DNA of 39,020 nucleotides, taken from NCBI GenBank assembly GCA_900549995.1, contig URQQ01000040.1, forward strand, positions 1 to 39,020, in the 5' to 3' direction. Source of the DNA: an uncultured Lachnospiraceae bacterium (GTDB lineage Bacteria; Bacillota; Clostridia; Lachnospirales; Lachnospiraceae). Numbering within the stretch: the first letter of the stretch is position 1; each line of letters opens with the position of its first letter. The notes under the pieces are model-generated. The model was not told the DNA's origin. It saw only the letters and a list, made by a program, of their open reading frames with translations, and did not search any database. This document shows, in pieces, positions 24,908 through 33,949 of the stretch. The position numbers and the translations under genes are program-made.

Positions 24908-25552
24908 ATGACTTCACTGAATGAACAGGCTTATGAACATCTCAGGAACATGATTATAAATAACGAATTGTCTTATCAGAAAATATATTCGGAGACAAAA
25001 CTTGCAAAGGAACTCGGTGTCTCACGCACTCCTTTCCGTGATGCCATTCATCACCTGGAACAGGAAGGATACGTCGACATTATCCCCAGCAAAGGCTTTC
25101 AGCTTCACCAGCTTACCAGGCAGGATGTAGAAGATACTTTCCAGGTCCGCTCTGCCCTGGAATGTTATTGTACGGTAGAAATTACAAAACATGCGGACTC
25201 TGAAAAAGCGAAAAATCTGTTCCGGGAACTGGATGAGATTATGACACACCTGTATGATATTCTGCATACGACGCAATCCATCGAGGATTTTGCGACGTAT
25301 GATTTCCAGTTCCATGTAAAAATTATCCGCTATCTGGAAAATGAACAGTTTTATTCCATCTTCGGAACTTTCATGTACAGAATGAAACGTCTCGCTGCCC
25401 TTTCTCTCTCCCATGAGGGACGGATGAAGGCAACATATGCCGAGCATCTTGATATCCTTAATACGATGAAAGCCGGAGATTCTGCCAGAATTTATGAGAC
25501 GACTTTAAAGCATATGGATACACCGAAGTGGATTAACCTGGAAGATCTGTAA
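24908..25552 (+). CDS. GntR-family regulator, FadR subfamily (FCD domain)
   Basis: A 214-residue regulator. The winged HTH (about 1-70) reads NEQAYEHLRNMIINNE, then ETKLAKELGVSRTPFRDAI and LEQEGYVDI, typical GntR. The FCD ligand-binding domain follows with a VRSALE helix (near 82) and a late HLDILNTMKAGD helix, whose Asp and His residues usually coordinate a metal that helps bind carboxylic acids. It diverges from the garR-kinase operon, whose promoter contains a GntR-like palindrome. Start is ATG ten bases after AAGGAG. It likely senses a sugar acid. Confidence 0.94.
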   Translation: MTSLNEQAYEHLRNMIINNELSYQKIYSETKLAKELGVSRTPFRDAIHHLEQEGYVDIIPSKGFQLHQLTRQDVEDTFQVRSALECYCTVEITKHADSEKAKNLFRELDEIMTHLYDILHTTQSIEDFATYDFQFHVKIIRYLENEQFYSIFGTFMYRMKRLAALSLSHEGRMKATYAEHLDILNTMKAGDSARIYETTLKHMDTPKWINLEDL

Positions 25553-25554
25553 AT

Positions 25555-25613
25555 GAAAAAAGGTGGCAAAATACAATCTCCACTGGCTGGATTGTATTTT
25601 GCCACCTTATTTA
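25555..25613. terminator. Long-stem bidirectional terminator
   Basis: A 19-base arm starting AAGGTGGCAAAAT (25560-25578) pairs perfectly with GATTGTATTTTGCC and its continuation (25590-25608), loop 11 bases, with A-rich DNA before and T-rich DNA after. The GntR gene and the GH127 gene converge on it. Confidence 0.92.
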
Positions 25614-25634
25614 TTAATAATCATTTTTCTGCCA

Positions 25635-27599
25635 TCATTTGTTCTGGTGTTCCCTGACCCATACACTCATCTCATTCTCTCCCCGGTTCGCCCAACTATA
25701 ATACGGAATCCATTTCAACTCCTTTTTTACCGTCTCCGTCTCGAAATGACTGTCCTGATATAATGGCATATCTCTTTTCTCTAAATCAATCTTTTCCCCC
25801 ATCGCATGAAGTGTTCCCACTCCACCCAGAAGATCTTTCTCGAATCTGTACTGTATTTCCTCATCCTTTCCTAATGTCAGCAAATGAAGCGCTTCCCCAT
25901 TGTCGACCCCTTCCAGACAATAGACCAGCGGCCCTCTCGAAAGTGCTGTTTTTCCTATTTCATTTTTTACATTCGGATGGGCATACCATCTTTTCGGCTT
26001 TATCTCAAATTCAACCTGAATCTGATCGTCTGCGAATGCTTTTTGAATATAGATATATCCATTCTTTTCTTCTGTAGATAATACCTGCCCATTCAACGTG
26101 ACCACAAAGCTATCTGTCCATCCTGGTATCCGTACTGCCAATGTCATCGGTTCCTTTGCAGTACTGTTTATTTTGAATTCCACATTTCCTTCCCATGGAT
26201 AATTGGTCTTTTGTGTAACTGTACACTCTCCCTGCGGCATCTGGAATGTACTTTCGCAGTTCATGAATAGGTTGGCCAATATTGTATTTTCTTTCTGTAC
26301 ATACACATATTCATCCACAGATGCCAGAAGCCTCGCCAGATTTGGCGGACAGCATGCACAGCCGAGCCACTGTGGCCGAACCAGTTTTACATGACTCTTA
26401 CCTGGATCTTTTTTCACCTTCTCTGGAACTACTTCCAATGGATTCACATAAAAGAAATGTTTTCCATCCAGTGCCATGCCTGCAAGAACAGTATTATACA
26501 GTGCCCTCTCCATGACATCTGCATATTCTCCATTATTCTCATTCTTTAACATCTGCTGTGCAAAGAATATCAATCCTATGGAAGCACAGGTCTCACAATA
26601 CATCGTGTCATCCGGTAAGTCATAATCAGATGTGAACGCCTCTCCATTCACCGTTGAGCCTATTCCTCCTGTGATATACATCCTTTTATCTACAATATTC
26701 CTCCACAACTTCCTGCAGGCGAGCAGCATTTTTTCATTCTGTGTATACAGTGCAGCCTGTGCCATAGCAGTACAAAGATAAACCAGCCTTACCGCATGAC
26801 CTTCCGCTGTCGTCTGCTCCAGTGCAGACTTATGAACCTGGTAATATTCAAGCCCCCACCGATCCATTCCTTCAATCAAAGCCTCTCTGTTCTCTTCTGC
26901 CTTCTGCCTTGAAAGGAAATAAGGATCTTTTCCCCTCTCCTCAAGAAAATAACAGCTTAGTTCCAGATAACGCTTTTTTCCGGTAGCTTCATATAACCTC
27001 AGCAGCCCTATTTCCACTTCCTCATGTCCATCATACCCATGAATCTTGCCCTCTTCTTTTCCAAAATTCCGGTCAATGCAATCCGCCAGCCGGCATGCTG
27101 TCTGAAGCACCTTTTCATTTTTCACCACATCATAATACGCCACTGCTGCCTCCATAAAATGTCCGGCACAATATAATTCATGGCTTTCATTCAGACATCG
27201 GAATTTCCTTTCCGGTGCATCGATGGTAAAATATGTACTCAGGTATCCATCTTCCTCCTGTGCTTCCGCGATGAGATCTACCACACCATCTGCAAGCTGA
27301 TGGAGCGCTTCATCCATTTTCTCCTTCAGCGAATATGCCACTGCTTCCAGCCATTTATACACATCGCTGTCCTGAAATACCCATCCATAATGATGCCCTG
27401 ACTCCATACCTGCTGCAATTTTGAAATTCATAATCGCATGACTTTTTTCACTTGGAATCGTTTTGTCATTACGCTCTTTTTCGATCTTAATATCAATGCT
27501 GTCATTTAATACATTCCACTGGTATGGAATCATCTCTTTTCGGATCAGCTCTCTGTACCTGAGCCAAAACTCATCCTGAATAACCACTTTCTTTTCCAT
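25635..27599 (-). CDS. GH127 beta-L-arabinofuranosidase
   Basis: A glycoside hydrolase of about 654 residues in family GH127, which removes terminal beta-L-arabinofuranose, for example from plant extensin-type glycans. The N-terminal (alpha/alpha)6 barrel opens FWLRYRELIRKEMIPYQW. The catalytic elements are visible: a Glu in MYCETCAS and paired cysteines in GCACCPPNLAR, which in the family bind zinc and provide the nucleophile. A beta-sandwich end follows. There is no signal peptide, so it acts inside the cell on imported saccharides. The start chosen is the ATG at 27599, behind GGAGG; an upstream ATG at 27612-27614 overlaps the transporter stop (TAATG) and would add five residues. Confidence 0.94.
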   Translation of the reverse strand: MEKKVVIQDEFWLRYRELIRKEMIPYQWNVLNDSIDIKIEKERNDKTIPSEKSHAIMNFKIAAGMESGHHYGWVFQDSDVYKWLEAVAYSLKEKMDEALHQLADGVVDLIAEAQEEDGYLSTYFTIDAPERKFRCLNESHELYCAGHFMEAAVAYYDVVKNEKVLQTACRLADCIDRNFGKEEGKIHGYDGHEEVEIGLLRLYEATGKKRYLELSCYFLEERGKDPYFLSRQKAEENREALIEGMDRWGLEYYQVHKSALEQTTAEGHAVRLVYLCTAMAQAALYTQNEKMLLACRKLWRNIVDKRMYITGGIGSTVNGEAFTSDYDLPDDTMYCETCASIGLIFFAQQMLKNENNGEYADVMERALYNTVLAGMALDGKHFFYVNPLEVVPEKVKKDPGKSHVKLVRPQWLGCACCPPNLARLLASVDEYVYVQKENTILANLFMNCESTFQMPQGECTVTQKTNYPWEGNVEFKINSTAKEPMTLAVRIPGWTDSFVVTLNGQVLSTEEKNGYIYIQKAFADDQIQVEFEIKPKRWYAHPNVKNEIGKTALSRGPLVYCLEGVDNGEALHLLTLGKDEEIQYRFEKDLLGGVGTLHAMGEKIDLEKRDMPLYQDSHFETETVKKELKWIPYYSWANRGENEMSVWVREHQNK

Positions 27600-27613
27600 C
27601 TGCTCTACCTCCA

Positions 27614-28969
27614 TTATTTTTCTGCATGTTGAAGCCGTCTGTCATGAAGAACTTCTGCAATTCTCATTGTCTCTTTATTATCCAGCTTATAAAAATAAAT
27701 CGGAACCAGAACGAGAATTGAAAGAATAATCGGCACACCGATCAGTGTGAATTTAATTCCTGCCAGTGATCTTGCTGTCTGCTCCACATTTGGCACATAT
27801 CCTGTAAGTTCCAGAATAACTCCCGGTATCATTCCAGCCATTGCATTGCCAAGTTTGAAGAAAAATCCGATAATTGCATAAGTTACCGCACCAAGCCTCC
27901 GTCCAGAGACATATTCACCATAATCGATCACATCCGGAGCCATATTCCAGATCAGTCCCATAATTAAAGTTGCACCAAATCCCGCAATAAACCGGAATCC
28001 AAAGACTGCGATAATACTTGTCACTGGTGCTGCATACATTCCACCCAGACCGATAATACTGATAATGTAGGAAACAAACAGTAACTTTTTCTTCCCAATC
28101 TTTTTGCTGAAATATGGAATCATTGCAAGAGAAATGATTCCTGGAAGGCTTGTAAACAATATAAAAATTCCAGTCAAATCTTCTCTTCCCATGTTGTACT
28201 TGATATAATATGTTCCTACCGCAGTACTGATCGATACATTGGTAAATGCAACAATAAATACCAGACACAAAAGTAATAGTGGTTTATTACTGATCATAGC
28301 CGAAACCATTGCTTTTAAATTCACTTTTTCTTCTGACTGTACTACCTTAATCCGCTCTTTTGTTGAAAAATATGTAATGAGAAATAAAACGACTGACATA
28401 CCAGCAAATATAACAGCTGTGATCCGGTACCCGGTTCCCATTGATTTTTTGCCAAAGAAAACAGCAAGCATCGGTACTCCTACTGACAACAGAATGTTAC
28501 CTATATTTGCCAGATACATTCTCACTGCAGTCAGACTTGTTCTCTCTTCAGGGTCTTCGGTCATAACAGAGGATAATGAGCTGTATGACGTATTTACCAG
28601 AGTATATAACATCCCGGCTCCAATATAAGTAATATAAGCATAAACCAGTTTCCATGTAGCGGACAAATTCGGGGCCGTAAAACATAGAATGGAGAACACC
28701 GCTAACGGTACACATCCATACAGAATAAATGTTTTATACTTCCCCTTTTTAAAGTTAGACTTGTCAATCCAGTTCCCAATAATAGGATCATTAATTGCGT
28801 CCCAGATACGTGCTACTAAAAATAATGTACCTACCGCTCCAACGCTGATTCCAAATATATCCGTGTAAAAATACATCAGATATGTATTGATTGTTGTCAT
28901 GGCAAATGCACAACCCATATCTCCCAACGCATAACCAACCTTTTCCGTTTTTCTTAATTTCATTATCAT
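27614..28969 (-). CDS. GPH-type sugar:cation symporter (MFS)
   Basis: A 451-residue membrane transporter of the glycoside-pentoside-hexuronide family. It has about twelve hydrophobic segments, the N-terminal EKVGYALGDMGCAF, the ARIWDAINDPIIGNWIDK loop typical of GPH carriers, and a later GADLE-like ISYAGEYVSGRR equivalent at PDVIDYGEYVSGRRLGA. It would import an arabinose-containing saccharide for the GH127 enzyme encoded directly after it. The start is the ATG at 28969 with a nearby GAGGG; the longer frame to 29038 enters the promoter. A TATACT -10 box at 29005-29010 without a clear -35 suggests activation by the divergent AraC protein. Confidence 0.92.
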   Translation of the reverse strand: MIMKLRKTEKVGYALGDMGCAFAMTTINTYLMYFYTDIFGISVGAVGTLFLVARIWDAINDPIIGNWIDKSNFKKGKYKTFILYGCVPLAVFSILCFTAPNLSATWKLVYAYITYIGAGMLYTLVNTSYSSLSSVMTEDPEERTSLTAVRMYLANIGNILLSVGVPMLAVFFGKKSMGTGYRITAVIFAGMSVVLFLITYFSTKERIKVVQSEEKVNLKAMVSAMISNKPLLLLCLVFIVAFTNVSISTAVGTYYIKYNMGREDLTGIFILFTSLPGIISLAMIPYFSKKIGKKKLLFVSYIISIIGLGGMYAAPVTSIIAVFGFRFIAGFGATLIMGLIWNMAPDVIDYGEYVSGRRLGAVTYAIIGFFFKLGNAMAGMIPGVILELTGYVPNVEQTARSLAGIKFTLIGVPIILSILVLVPIYFYKLDNKETMRIAEVLHDRRLQHAEK

Positions 28970-29154
28970 AGGTTTCCCTCTACTTTCATTTGATATCTGC
29001 AAACAGTATACCCTATGACACCGGATTGCAAAACTCACTTTTTCGTAGTATAGGTATCTTTTTCCGACCTATTATTTTTCTTTATCCCCATACTATTGGC
29101 ACATTAAAAGCAACAGGTGTACATTTCCGCTTTTTAGTTTACAAAAGCTTTTTC

Positions 29155-29183
29155 TTTACATTTACATCAGATCACTCTATAAT
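29155..29183 (+). promoter_or_regulatory. Promoter of the AraC regulator
   Basis: TTTACA (29155-29160), 17 bases, TATAAT (29178-29183), about 50 bases before the start codon. Confidence 0.7.
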
Positions 29184-29231
29184 CAAGCTATAAGCTTCAG
29201 TCAGTGCACTGGTACAGGAAAGGATTATCTC

Positions 29232-30212
29232 ATGACAATATCAAAAATAAATATTATTGAACCACTCCGCTATTTTAAATCGGGACAATTTCTTGGTTCT
29301 GACGGATGGATGCATAAAAGAATGTGTCTGGATGGAGATTACGAGATTATTATTGGTCTTGAAAAAGAGGTTCATCTTTGTATTGGTGGAATCTCTTACA
29401 CCATTTCTCCCGGAGATGTCTATGTAATTCCTCCTTATATAACTTACGAAGGGAATCACCCTTCCAAAGAAGGGGTGAGTTTCTATTGGCTGCATTTTTT
29501 CCCACGTCTCGGACATTTTAATGCTTCCTCTAAAAATGCCGTCACAGAGTTACTTTCACTTGCAGACACTGCTCCTGCCAAAAGGGATGTTATTTACGCA
29601 CAAAAAGAAGCCGATCTCTCGCGGGATACTTCTTCATATGTATATCTTCCATTGTGTTTTCGTGCACCATCCCCTGAAAAGTTATATATACTGGTACATC
29701 AGATACTTGATGTGTCTAATTCCCAGTACTACAGTAGTTATTGTGCGGATTATCTGATCACCTCTCTCGTTTTGGAAATTACAGAACAGTTCCGGAAATG
29801 TTCCATCACGCAGAATCTGTCCCAATCAGAACATTCACACAGTCTCTCCCAGATACTGGAGTGGATCCGTATTAATATCTATACGGATCTTACCGTTGCA
29901 ACCGTTGCTGAAAAATTTGCTTTCAGCCCGGATTATCTTACCCGTCTGTTTAAAAAGAATCTGGGGATCGGTACAAACAGATACATTAATATCCAGAAAA
30001 TCAATACAGTGAAGGGACTCTTAAGTACAAGTAATATGACTGTCAAAGAAATCGCTTATCTTTTAAATTTTAAAGATGAAAAATATCTGATGAGGCTTTT
30101 TAAAAACATTGAAGGCATCACGATTTCCCAATACCGAAAAGCCTATACGAATACATACATGAATAATCCTCAGGTAGACCCCGACATTCCATTGCCGCCG
30201 GCACACCAGTAA
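29232..30212 (+). CDS. AraC-family transcriptional regulator with cupin sensor domain
   Basis: A 326-residue regulator. The N-terminal part (about 30-110) is an AraC-type cupin with SYTISPGDVYVIPPY, the common proline/glycine turn of sugar-binding AraC proteins. The C-terminal double HTH (about 205-310) has LTVATVAEKFAFSPDYLTRLFKK and later VKEIAYLLNFKDEKYLMRLFK. It diverges from the GPH transporter-GH127 operon, so it is the likely activator in response to arabinose or an arabinoside. Start is ATG behind GGAAAGGA. No clear terminator follows. Confidence 0.95.
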   Translation: MTISKINIIEPLRYFKSGQFLGSDGWMHKRMCLDGDYEIIIGLEKEVHLCIGGISYTISPGDVYVIPPYITYEGNHPSKEGVSFYWLHFFPRLGHFNASSKNAVTELLSLADTAPAKRDVIYAQKEADLSRDTSSYVYLPLCFRAPSPEKLYILVHQILDVSNSQYYSSYCADYLITSLVLEITEQFRKCSITQNLSQSEHSHSLSQILEWIRINIYTDLTVATVAEKFAFSPDYLTRLFKKNLGIGTNRYINIQKINTVKGLLSTSNMTVKEIAYLLNFKDEKYLMRLFKNIEGITISQYRKAYTNTYMNNPQVDPDIPLPPAHQ

Positions 30213-30253
30213 AGCATATCTTGCTTCCTTCTTTGATTTCTGCTGTCAAACGG

Positions 30254-30282
30254 TTGTATTATGGTGTTATTCTTGCTATACT
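30254..30282 (+). promoter_or_regulatory. Promoter of the HTH-Uma2 gene
   Basis: TTGTAT (30254-30259), 17 bases, TATACT (30277-30282), about 40 bases before the start codon. Confidence 0.6.
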
Positions 30283-30323
30283 ATGGTTAATAAATGGTTT
30301 CTACACAGAAAGAGGCGGTAACT

Positions 30324-31112
30324 ATGACCATTCTTGAAATGAAACAGAGAAAAAAAGAACTGGGATATTCCAATGCACGCATTGCCAAACTCTCAGGAGT
30401 CCCCCTTGGCACAGTTCAGAAAATCTTCAGCGGAGCCACTTCCACTCCAAGATACGAAACCCTGAAAGCTCTGGAGCAGGTGTTAAAGGAAGCACCTTCT
30501 CCCTGGCCTGAACCTGTACATGAGTCAGAGTCTGCCTATGGCACAAAAAAACAAGGGGAATACACCTTGAAAGATTACTACCGGATGCCCGAGGAGCAAA
30601 GAGTTGAGTTGATTGACGGAGTCATCTATGATATGTCCTCCCCCACTTCAGTCCATCAGCTGATTGCAGGGTTCATTCATTCCCGATTGCTCACCTATGT
30701 CTCCGGCAGGAAAGGTGAATGTCTTCCTATCATCTCGCCCATTGATGTACAGCTTGATTGCGACGATAAAACTATGGTGCAGCCAGATCTTGTCATTGTC
30801 TGCGAGCGTGACAAGGTGATTAACCGATGCATTTATGGTGCTCCTGATTTCGTTCTGGAAATCCTTTCTCCTTCCACCAGAAAGAAAGATATGGTTACCA
30901 AGCTGAATAAATATATGAATGCAGGTGTACGCGAATATTGGATGATTGATCCTGATAAAAAGAACATCCTTGTATATGACTTTGAACACGATAATTATCC
31001 GGTAATTTATGGATTTGATGCAAAAGTTCCAGTTGCTGTCTGGGAGAATGACTGTGAGATATGTTTTCAGGAAGTGTATGATTATGTTCGCTTTCTGTAT
31101 GAGAAATTCTAA
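30324..31112 (+). CDS. HTH-Uma2 fusion (putative PD-(D/E)xK nuclease)
   Basis: A 262-residue two-domain protein. Residues 3-58 form an XRE/LacI-like helix-turn-helix (GYSNARIAKLSGVPLGTVQKIFSG). After a Pro/Ser-rich linker, residues about 82-255 form a Uma2-family domain with YYRMPEEQRVELIDGVIYDM, a PD pair in VQPDLVIV, LEILSPSTRKKD and EYWMIDPD. Uma2 belongs to the restriction-endonuclease-like fold; its biological role is poorly defined. The start is the ATG at 30324 behind GAGGCGG; an upstream ATG (30294) has no ribosome site. It stands alone with its own promoter and a strong terminator. The HTH could give sequence-specific targeting; that is inference. Confidence 0.9.
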   Translation: MTILEMKQRKKELGYSNARIAKLSGVPLGTVQKIFSGATSTPRYETLKALEQVLKEAPSPWPEPVHESESAYGTKKQGEYTLKDYYRMPEEQRVELIDGVIYDMSSPTSVHQLIAGFIHSRLLTYVSGRKGECLPIISPIDVQLDCDDKTMVQPDLVIVCERDKVINRCIYGAPDFVLEILSPSTRKKDMVTKLNKYMNAGVREYWMIDPDKKNILVYDFEHDNYPVIYGFDAKVPVAVWENDCEICFQEVYDYVRFLYEKF

Positions 31113-31209
31113 ACAGAATGCAGTTATGAACGCATATAGCAAGAATCTTTCATATTTTCTATTTACTCCACTCTGGAAGGAAACGGCAGCTGACCGCCGG
31201 ACACCACTG

Positions 31210-31254
31210 AAAAGGGTAAGGAACATGAGATCTTCTCCTATTCCTTACCCTTTT
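31210..31254. terminator. Bidirectional terminator between HTH-Uma2 and DUF3841 genes
   Basis: AAAAGGGTAAGGAA (31210-31223) pairs perfectly with TTCCTTACCCTTTT (31241-31254). The flanking genes converge. Confidence 0.85.
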
Positions 31255-31262
31255 CACATAGT

Positions 31263-31841
31263 TTACCATATTGCCATGTTTTCAGTATCCACAACCCATT
31301 CTTTTTTCAGAAGCCAGGTTCCTCCCTGGCAATACTTCTCTTCTATGCATCCTCCTGCAAATAATGACTCCCAACTGTCTGTAACCTTACGTTTCATTAA
31401 AGGATAAAACGGTTTTTCGAACACATCCGAGGAACTGGAAATTCCCATGCGCTTAAGTTCCGACTCAAAAGCCTTCTCTTCTTCCTCCGTCCCCGCAAAA
31501 GACAAATTCAGTATTTTATTCCACACACGCCTGTCAAACAAAATGACCTGACTGTGGGGAACTTTAAGTTTCAGGCAGGAACTGCCCGGTTCAGGCACTG
31601 CCCACCTTTTGTCACGAAACATCCAGACCGGTGATTCAGCTTCCTTTGGTCTTTCTATAATGCTTTCTGCTCTCCTGATAAAAAAGGAATATGCCTGCTG
31701 AAAAATCCATGCCGTGTCCTTATATTTTTCTGTGATGTACTTCTTTTTAACAAAATATCTCCCGTCCCTCAATAACGTTTCCAGCACACGGTCACTTTGT
31801 ACCGTCCACATGGTCAAATATTCTTCCTTTGTCTTTATCAC
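31263..31841 (-). CDS. DUF3841-family protein, second copy
   Basis: A 192-residue cytoplasmic protein of the DUF3841 family. The family-typical opening MWTVQSDRVLETLL is at residues 11-24, then a Y-x-x-K segment, an aromatic-rich middle (PVWMFRDKRW), a beta strand with LKLKVP and VILFDRRVWN, and a closing KVTDSWESLF. The start is a GTG at 31841, nine bases after AAAGGAGG, overlapping the end of the preceding DUF3841 gene by 50 bases; the Met at 31811 would match the family start equally well. It is clearly a paralogue of its neighbour. No function is known to me. Confidence 0.85.
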   Translation of the reverse strand: MIKTKEEYLTMWTVQSDRVLETLLRDGRYFVKKKYITEKYKDTAWIFQQAYSFFIRRAESIIERPKEAESPVWMFRDKRWAVPEPGSSCLKLKVPHSQVILFDRRVWNKILNLSFAGTEEEEKAFESELKRMGISSSSDVFEKPFYPLMKRKVTDSWESLFAGGCIEEKYCQGGTWLLKKEWVVDTENMAIW

Positions 31842-32409
31842 AGAACGTAACCTCCTTTACCCATTCACGTCGCAGTTCCCACACAGTAGCTGCTGCCTCC
31901 GACACCTTGTTCGGCGGAACCGTAAATACCCGTTCCCAGCTGTCTGTAATTTTTCTGCGAAGTGCCGGATAAAAATTCCCCTTCGGGCCTGAGATCAACT
32001 CATCCTCACCATGGATTCCGTATCTCAAAAGCTCCTGCCTGTGTCTTTCATGATCTTCGGCCCCTAGCGGAGCATACCAGTAGTTTACCCTGTAATCCCA
32101 AAGTTCCATATTGCATATCAGATATTGATCCCCAGGTACCTCTACCTCAAGTATGACGGTATTCTCCACCGATTGAAGCATATTAGCCTGATCCATGGAA
32201 AGCCAGATCGGATATAACAGAGCTGCCGGAATTTCCATATATTTTCTGGCCTCTTTCGTGTACCATGTATATAATTTCAAATAATAATCGGCAATTGTAT
32301 CATTCTTCCGCCTAATGTATTCCTCTTTTACCCGGTATGTTCCCTTCGTCTTAAGCTCTTCCCAGACTTCGGGAACCTGCCTGGTCCACATGGTCTTTGT
32401 TTCATTCAT
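31792..32409 (-). CDS. DUF3841-family protein, first copy
   Basis: A 205-residue protein with the same order of motifs as the next gene: TMWTRQVPEVWEEL, a PIWLSMDQANM aromatic segment, LEVEVP and YLICNMELWDYRVN strands, and KITDSWERVF near the end. It begins 10 bases after the BCCT transporter stop without a strong ribosome site of its own, so it may be translated by coupling and belong to the betaine-reductase transcript. The C-terminal tail (CDKDKGRIFDHVDGTK) is unique to this copy. Function unknown. Confidence 0.85.
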   Translation of the reverse strand: MNETKTMWTRQVPEVWEELKTKGTYRVKEEYIRRKNDTIADYYLKLYTWYTKEARKYMEIPAALLYPIWLSMDQANMLQSVENTVILEVEVPGDQYLICNMELWDYRVNYWYAPLGAEDHERHRQELLRYGIHGEDELISGPKGNFYPALRRKITDSWERVFTVPPNKVSEAAATVWELRREWVKEVTFCDKDKGRIFDHVDGTK

Positions 32410-32419
32410 CCTTTGCCGT

Positions 32420-33913
32420 CTACACCTTCTCTTTCTTTATCGCCTTGATAAATGCCGCACATGCCGCAAACATAATAAAAACAAAAGGAAAAGCGGCTGC
32501 CAGCGAGATTGTCTGAAGCGGTTTCAATCCCCCCGCCATCAAAAGACCGACCGCCATCACAGACTGGATGATCCCCCAGAGGATTTTCTTACTGTTTGGA
32601 GGGTTAATACTGCCATTTGTTGTCAGCATTGATAACACGTACACCCCGGAGTTCGCAGATGTAATGAAAAATGCACACAGGGAAATGATCGCTACAATTG
32701 CCAACACAAAACCAAGTGGATATTCTTTCAGCACTACAAAAAGTCCCACTTCGGGTGTCGCTGCAACTTCTTTCAGTTTTTCTATCGCCAGAATCCCTTT
32801 TTCACCCAGATTTATTCCAAGACTGCCGAATATGGATCCCCAGATACAGGAGGCAACTGCCGGTACCAGAACAACGCCTAAGATGAACTCACGAATCGTC
32901 CGTCCTTTGGAAATGCGTGCAATAAATACTCCGACAAAAGGTGACCATGCGATAAACCATGCCCAGTAGAACAACCTCCAGCTGCCAAGCCAGCTATTGT
33001 CTCCATAGGAATGAATCCCAAGCGCATCCGGGATAAAATTTCCAATGTACTGCCCCATACCATTGATGAAGCTATTTAGTATCTCCAGCTTAGGGCCTAC
33101 CAGAAAGCAGACAGCCATCAGACCGATTGCAACATACAGGTTCGTATCAGAAATAGCCTTTATTCCTTTCTCTAATCCCGAGACAGCAGAACTTATGTAT
33201 AATACTGATACAATAATAATAATGATGATCTGTACTGCCAGACTGGTCGGTATTCCGAACAAATGATGGAAACCGGCATTTATCTGCAATGTCCCAAGGC
33301 CCAGTGATGTGACAACTCCAGCCACTGTGGCGAACACAGCCAGGATATCAACCAGTTTTCCAAGCCATCCTTCTGCCAGTTTCTCACCAATCAGTGGCTC
33401 TAATATGCTGCTCACCAGCCCTTTTTTGTTCTTGCGGAACATAAAATATGCAAGAGCAAGGCCAATGACCGCATAATTGGCCCACGGAAGTATGCCCCAG
33501 TGCATGAAGAATGATTTCATTGCAAAGTCGGCTGCTTCAGGTGTTGCACTCTCCACCCCCTGCGGGTTCAGATAATGAGTCAATGGTTCTGCAACGCCCC
33601 AGAATACAAGCCCTACCCCCATACCGCAGCCGAAAAGTAATCCAAACCACGTCATATTGCTGTATTCCGGTTTGGAATCATCCGGTCCAAGACGTATCTT
33701 TCCATATCTCCCAAAAGCAACATATACAACAAAAACCAGAAATACAATCATAGCCAGCAGATACAGCCATCCGAAATCTGTTGTAAGAAACGTAAACGCT
33801 GCATTTGACACTGCTGTAAAACTGTCATTGAAAGCAACCGACCAGACAGCCATCACAGCGATCAAAACTAGAGAAACATAGAATACAACATTTCCTGTTT
33901 TCTTTTTGTCCAT
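32420..33913 (-). CDS. BCCT-family betaine/carnitine/choline transporter
   Basis: A 497-residue membrane transporter with about twelve hydrophobic segments. The BCCT signature is complete: FGLLFGCGMGVGLVFWGVAEP in the early part and the tryptophan-rich WAWFIAWSPFVGVFIARIS with the following KGRTIREF, where the aromatic residues form the quaternary-amine binding box. Transport of glycine betaine fits the adjacent betaine-reductase subunits. It begins 36 bases after grdI, behind AAAGGAG. The short C-terminus lacks the long regulatory tail of osmosensory BetP, in keeping with a catabolic rather than osmotic role. Confidence 0.95.
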   Translation of the reverse strand: MDKKKTGNVVFYVSLVLIAVMAVWSVAFNDSFTAVSNAAFTFLTTDFGWLYLLAMIVFLVFVVYVAFGRYGKIRLGPDDSKPEYSNMTWFGLLFGCGMGVGLVFWGVAEPLTHYLNPQGVESATPEAADFAMKSFFMHWGILPWANYAVIGLALAYFMFRKNKKGLVSSILEPLIGEKLAEGWLGKLVDILAVFATVAGVVTSLGLGTLQINAGFHHLFGIPTSLAVQIIIIIIVSVLYISSAVSGLEKGIKAISDTNLYVAIGLMAVCFLVGPKLEILNSFINGMGQYIGNFIPDALGIHSYGDNSWLGSWRLFYWAWFIAWSPFVGVFIARISKGRTIREFILGVVLVPAVASCIWGSIFGSLGINLGEKGILAIEKLKEVAATPEVGLFVVLKEYPLGFVLAIVAIISLCAFFITSANSGVYVLSMLTTNGSINPPNSKKILWGIIQSVMAVGLLMAGGLKPLQTISLAAAFPFVFIMFAACAAFIKAIKKEKV

Positions 33914-33949
33914 ACTACTCTCCTTTTAAACTGCCAAACCTTCCGCCTC

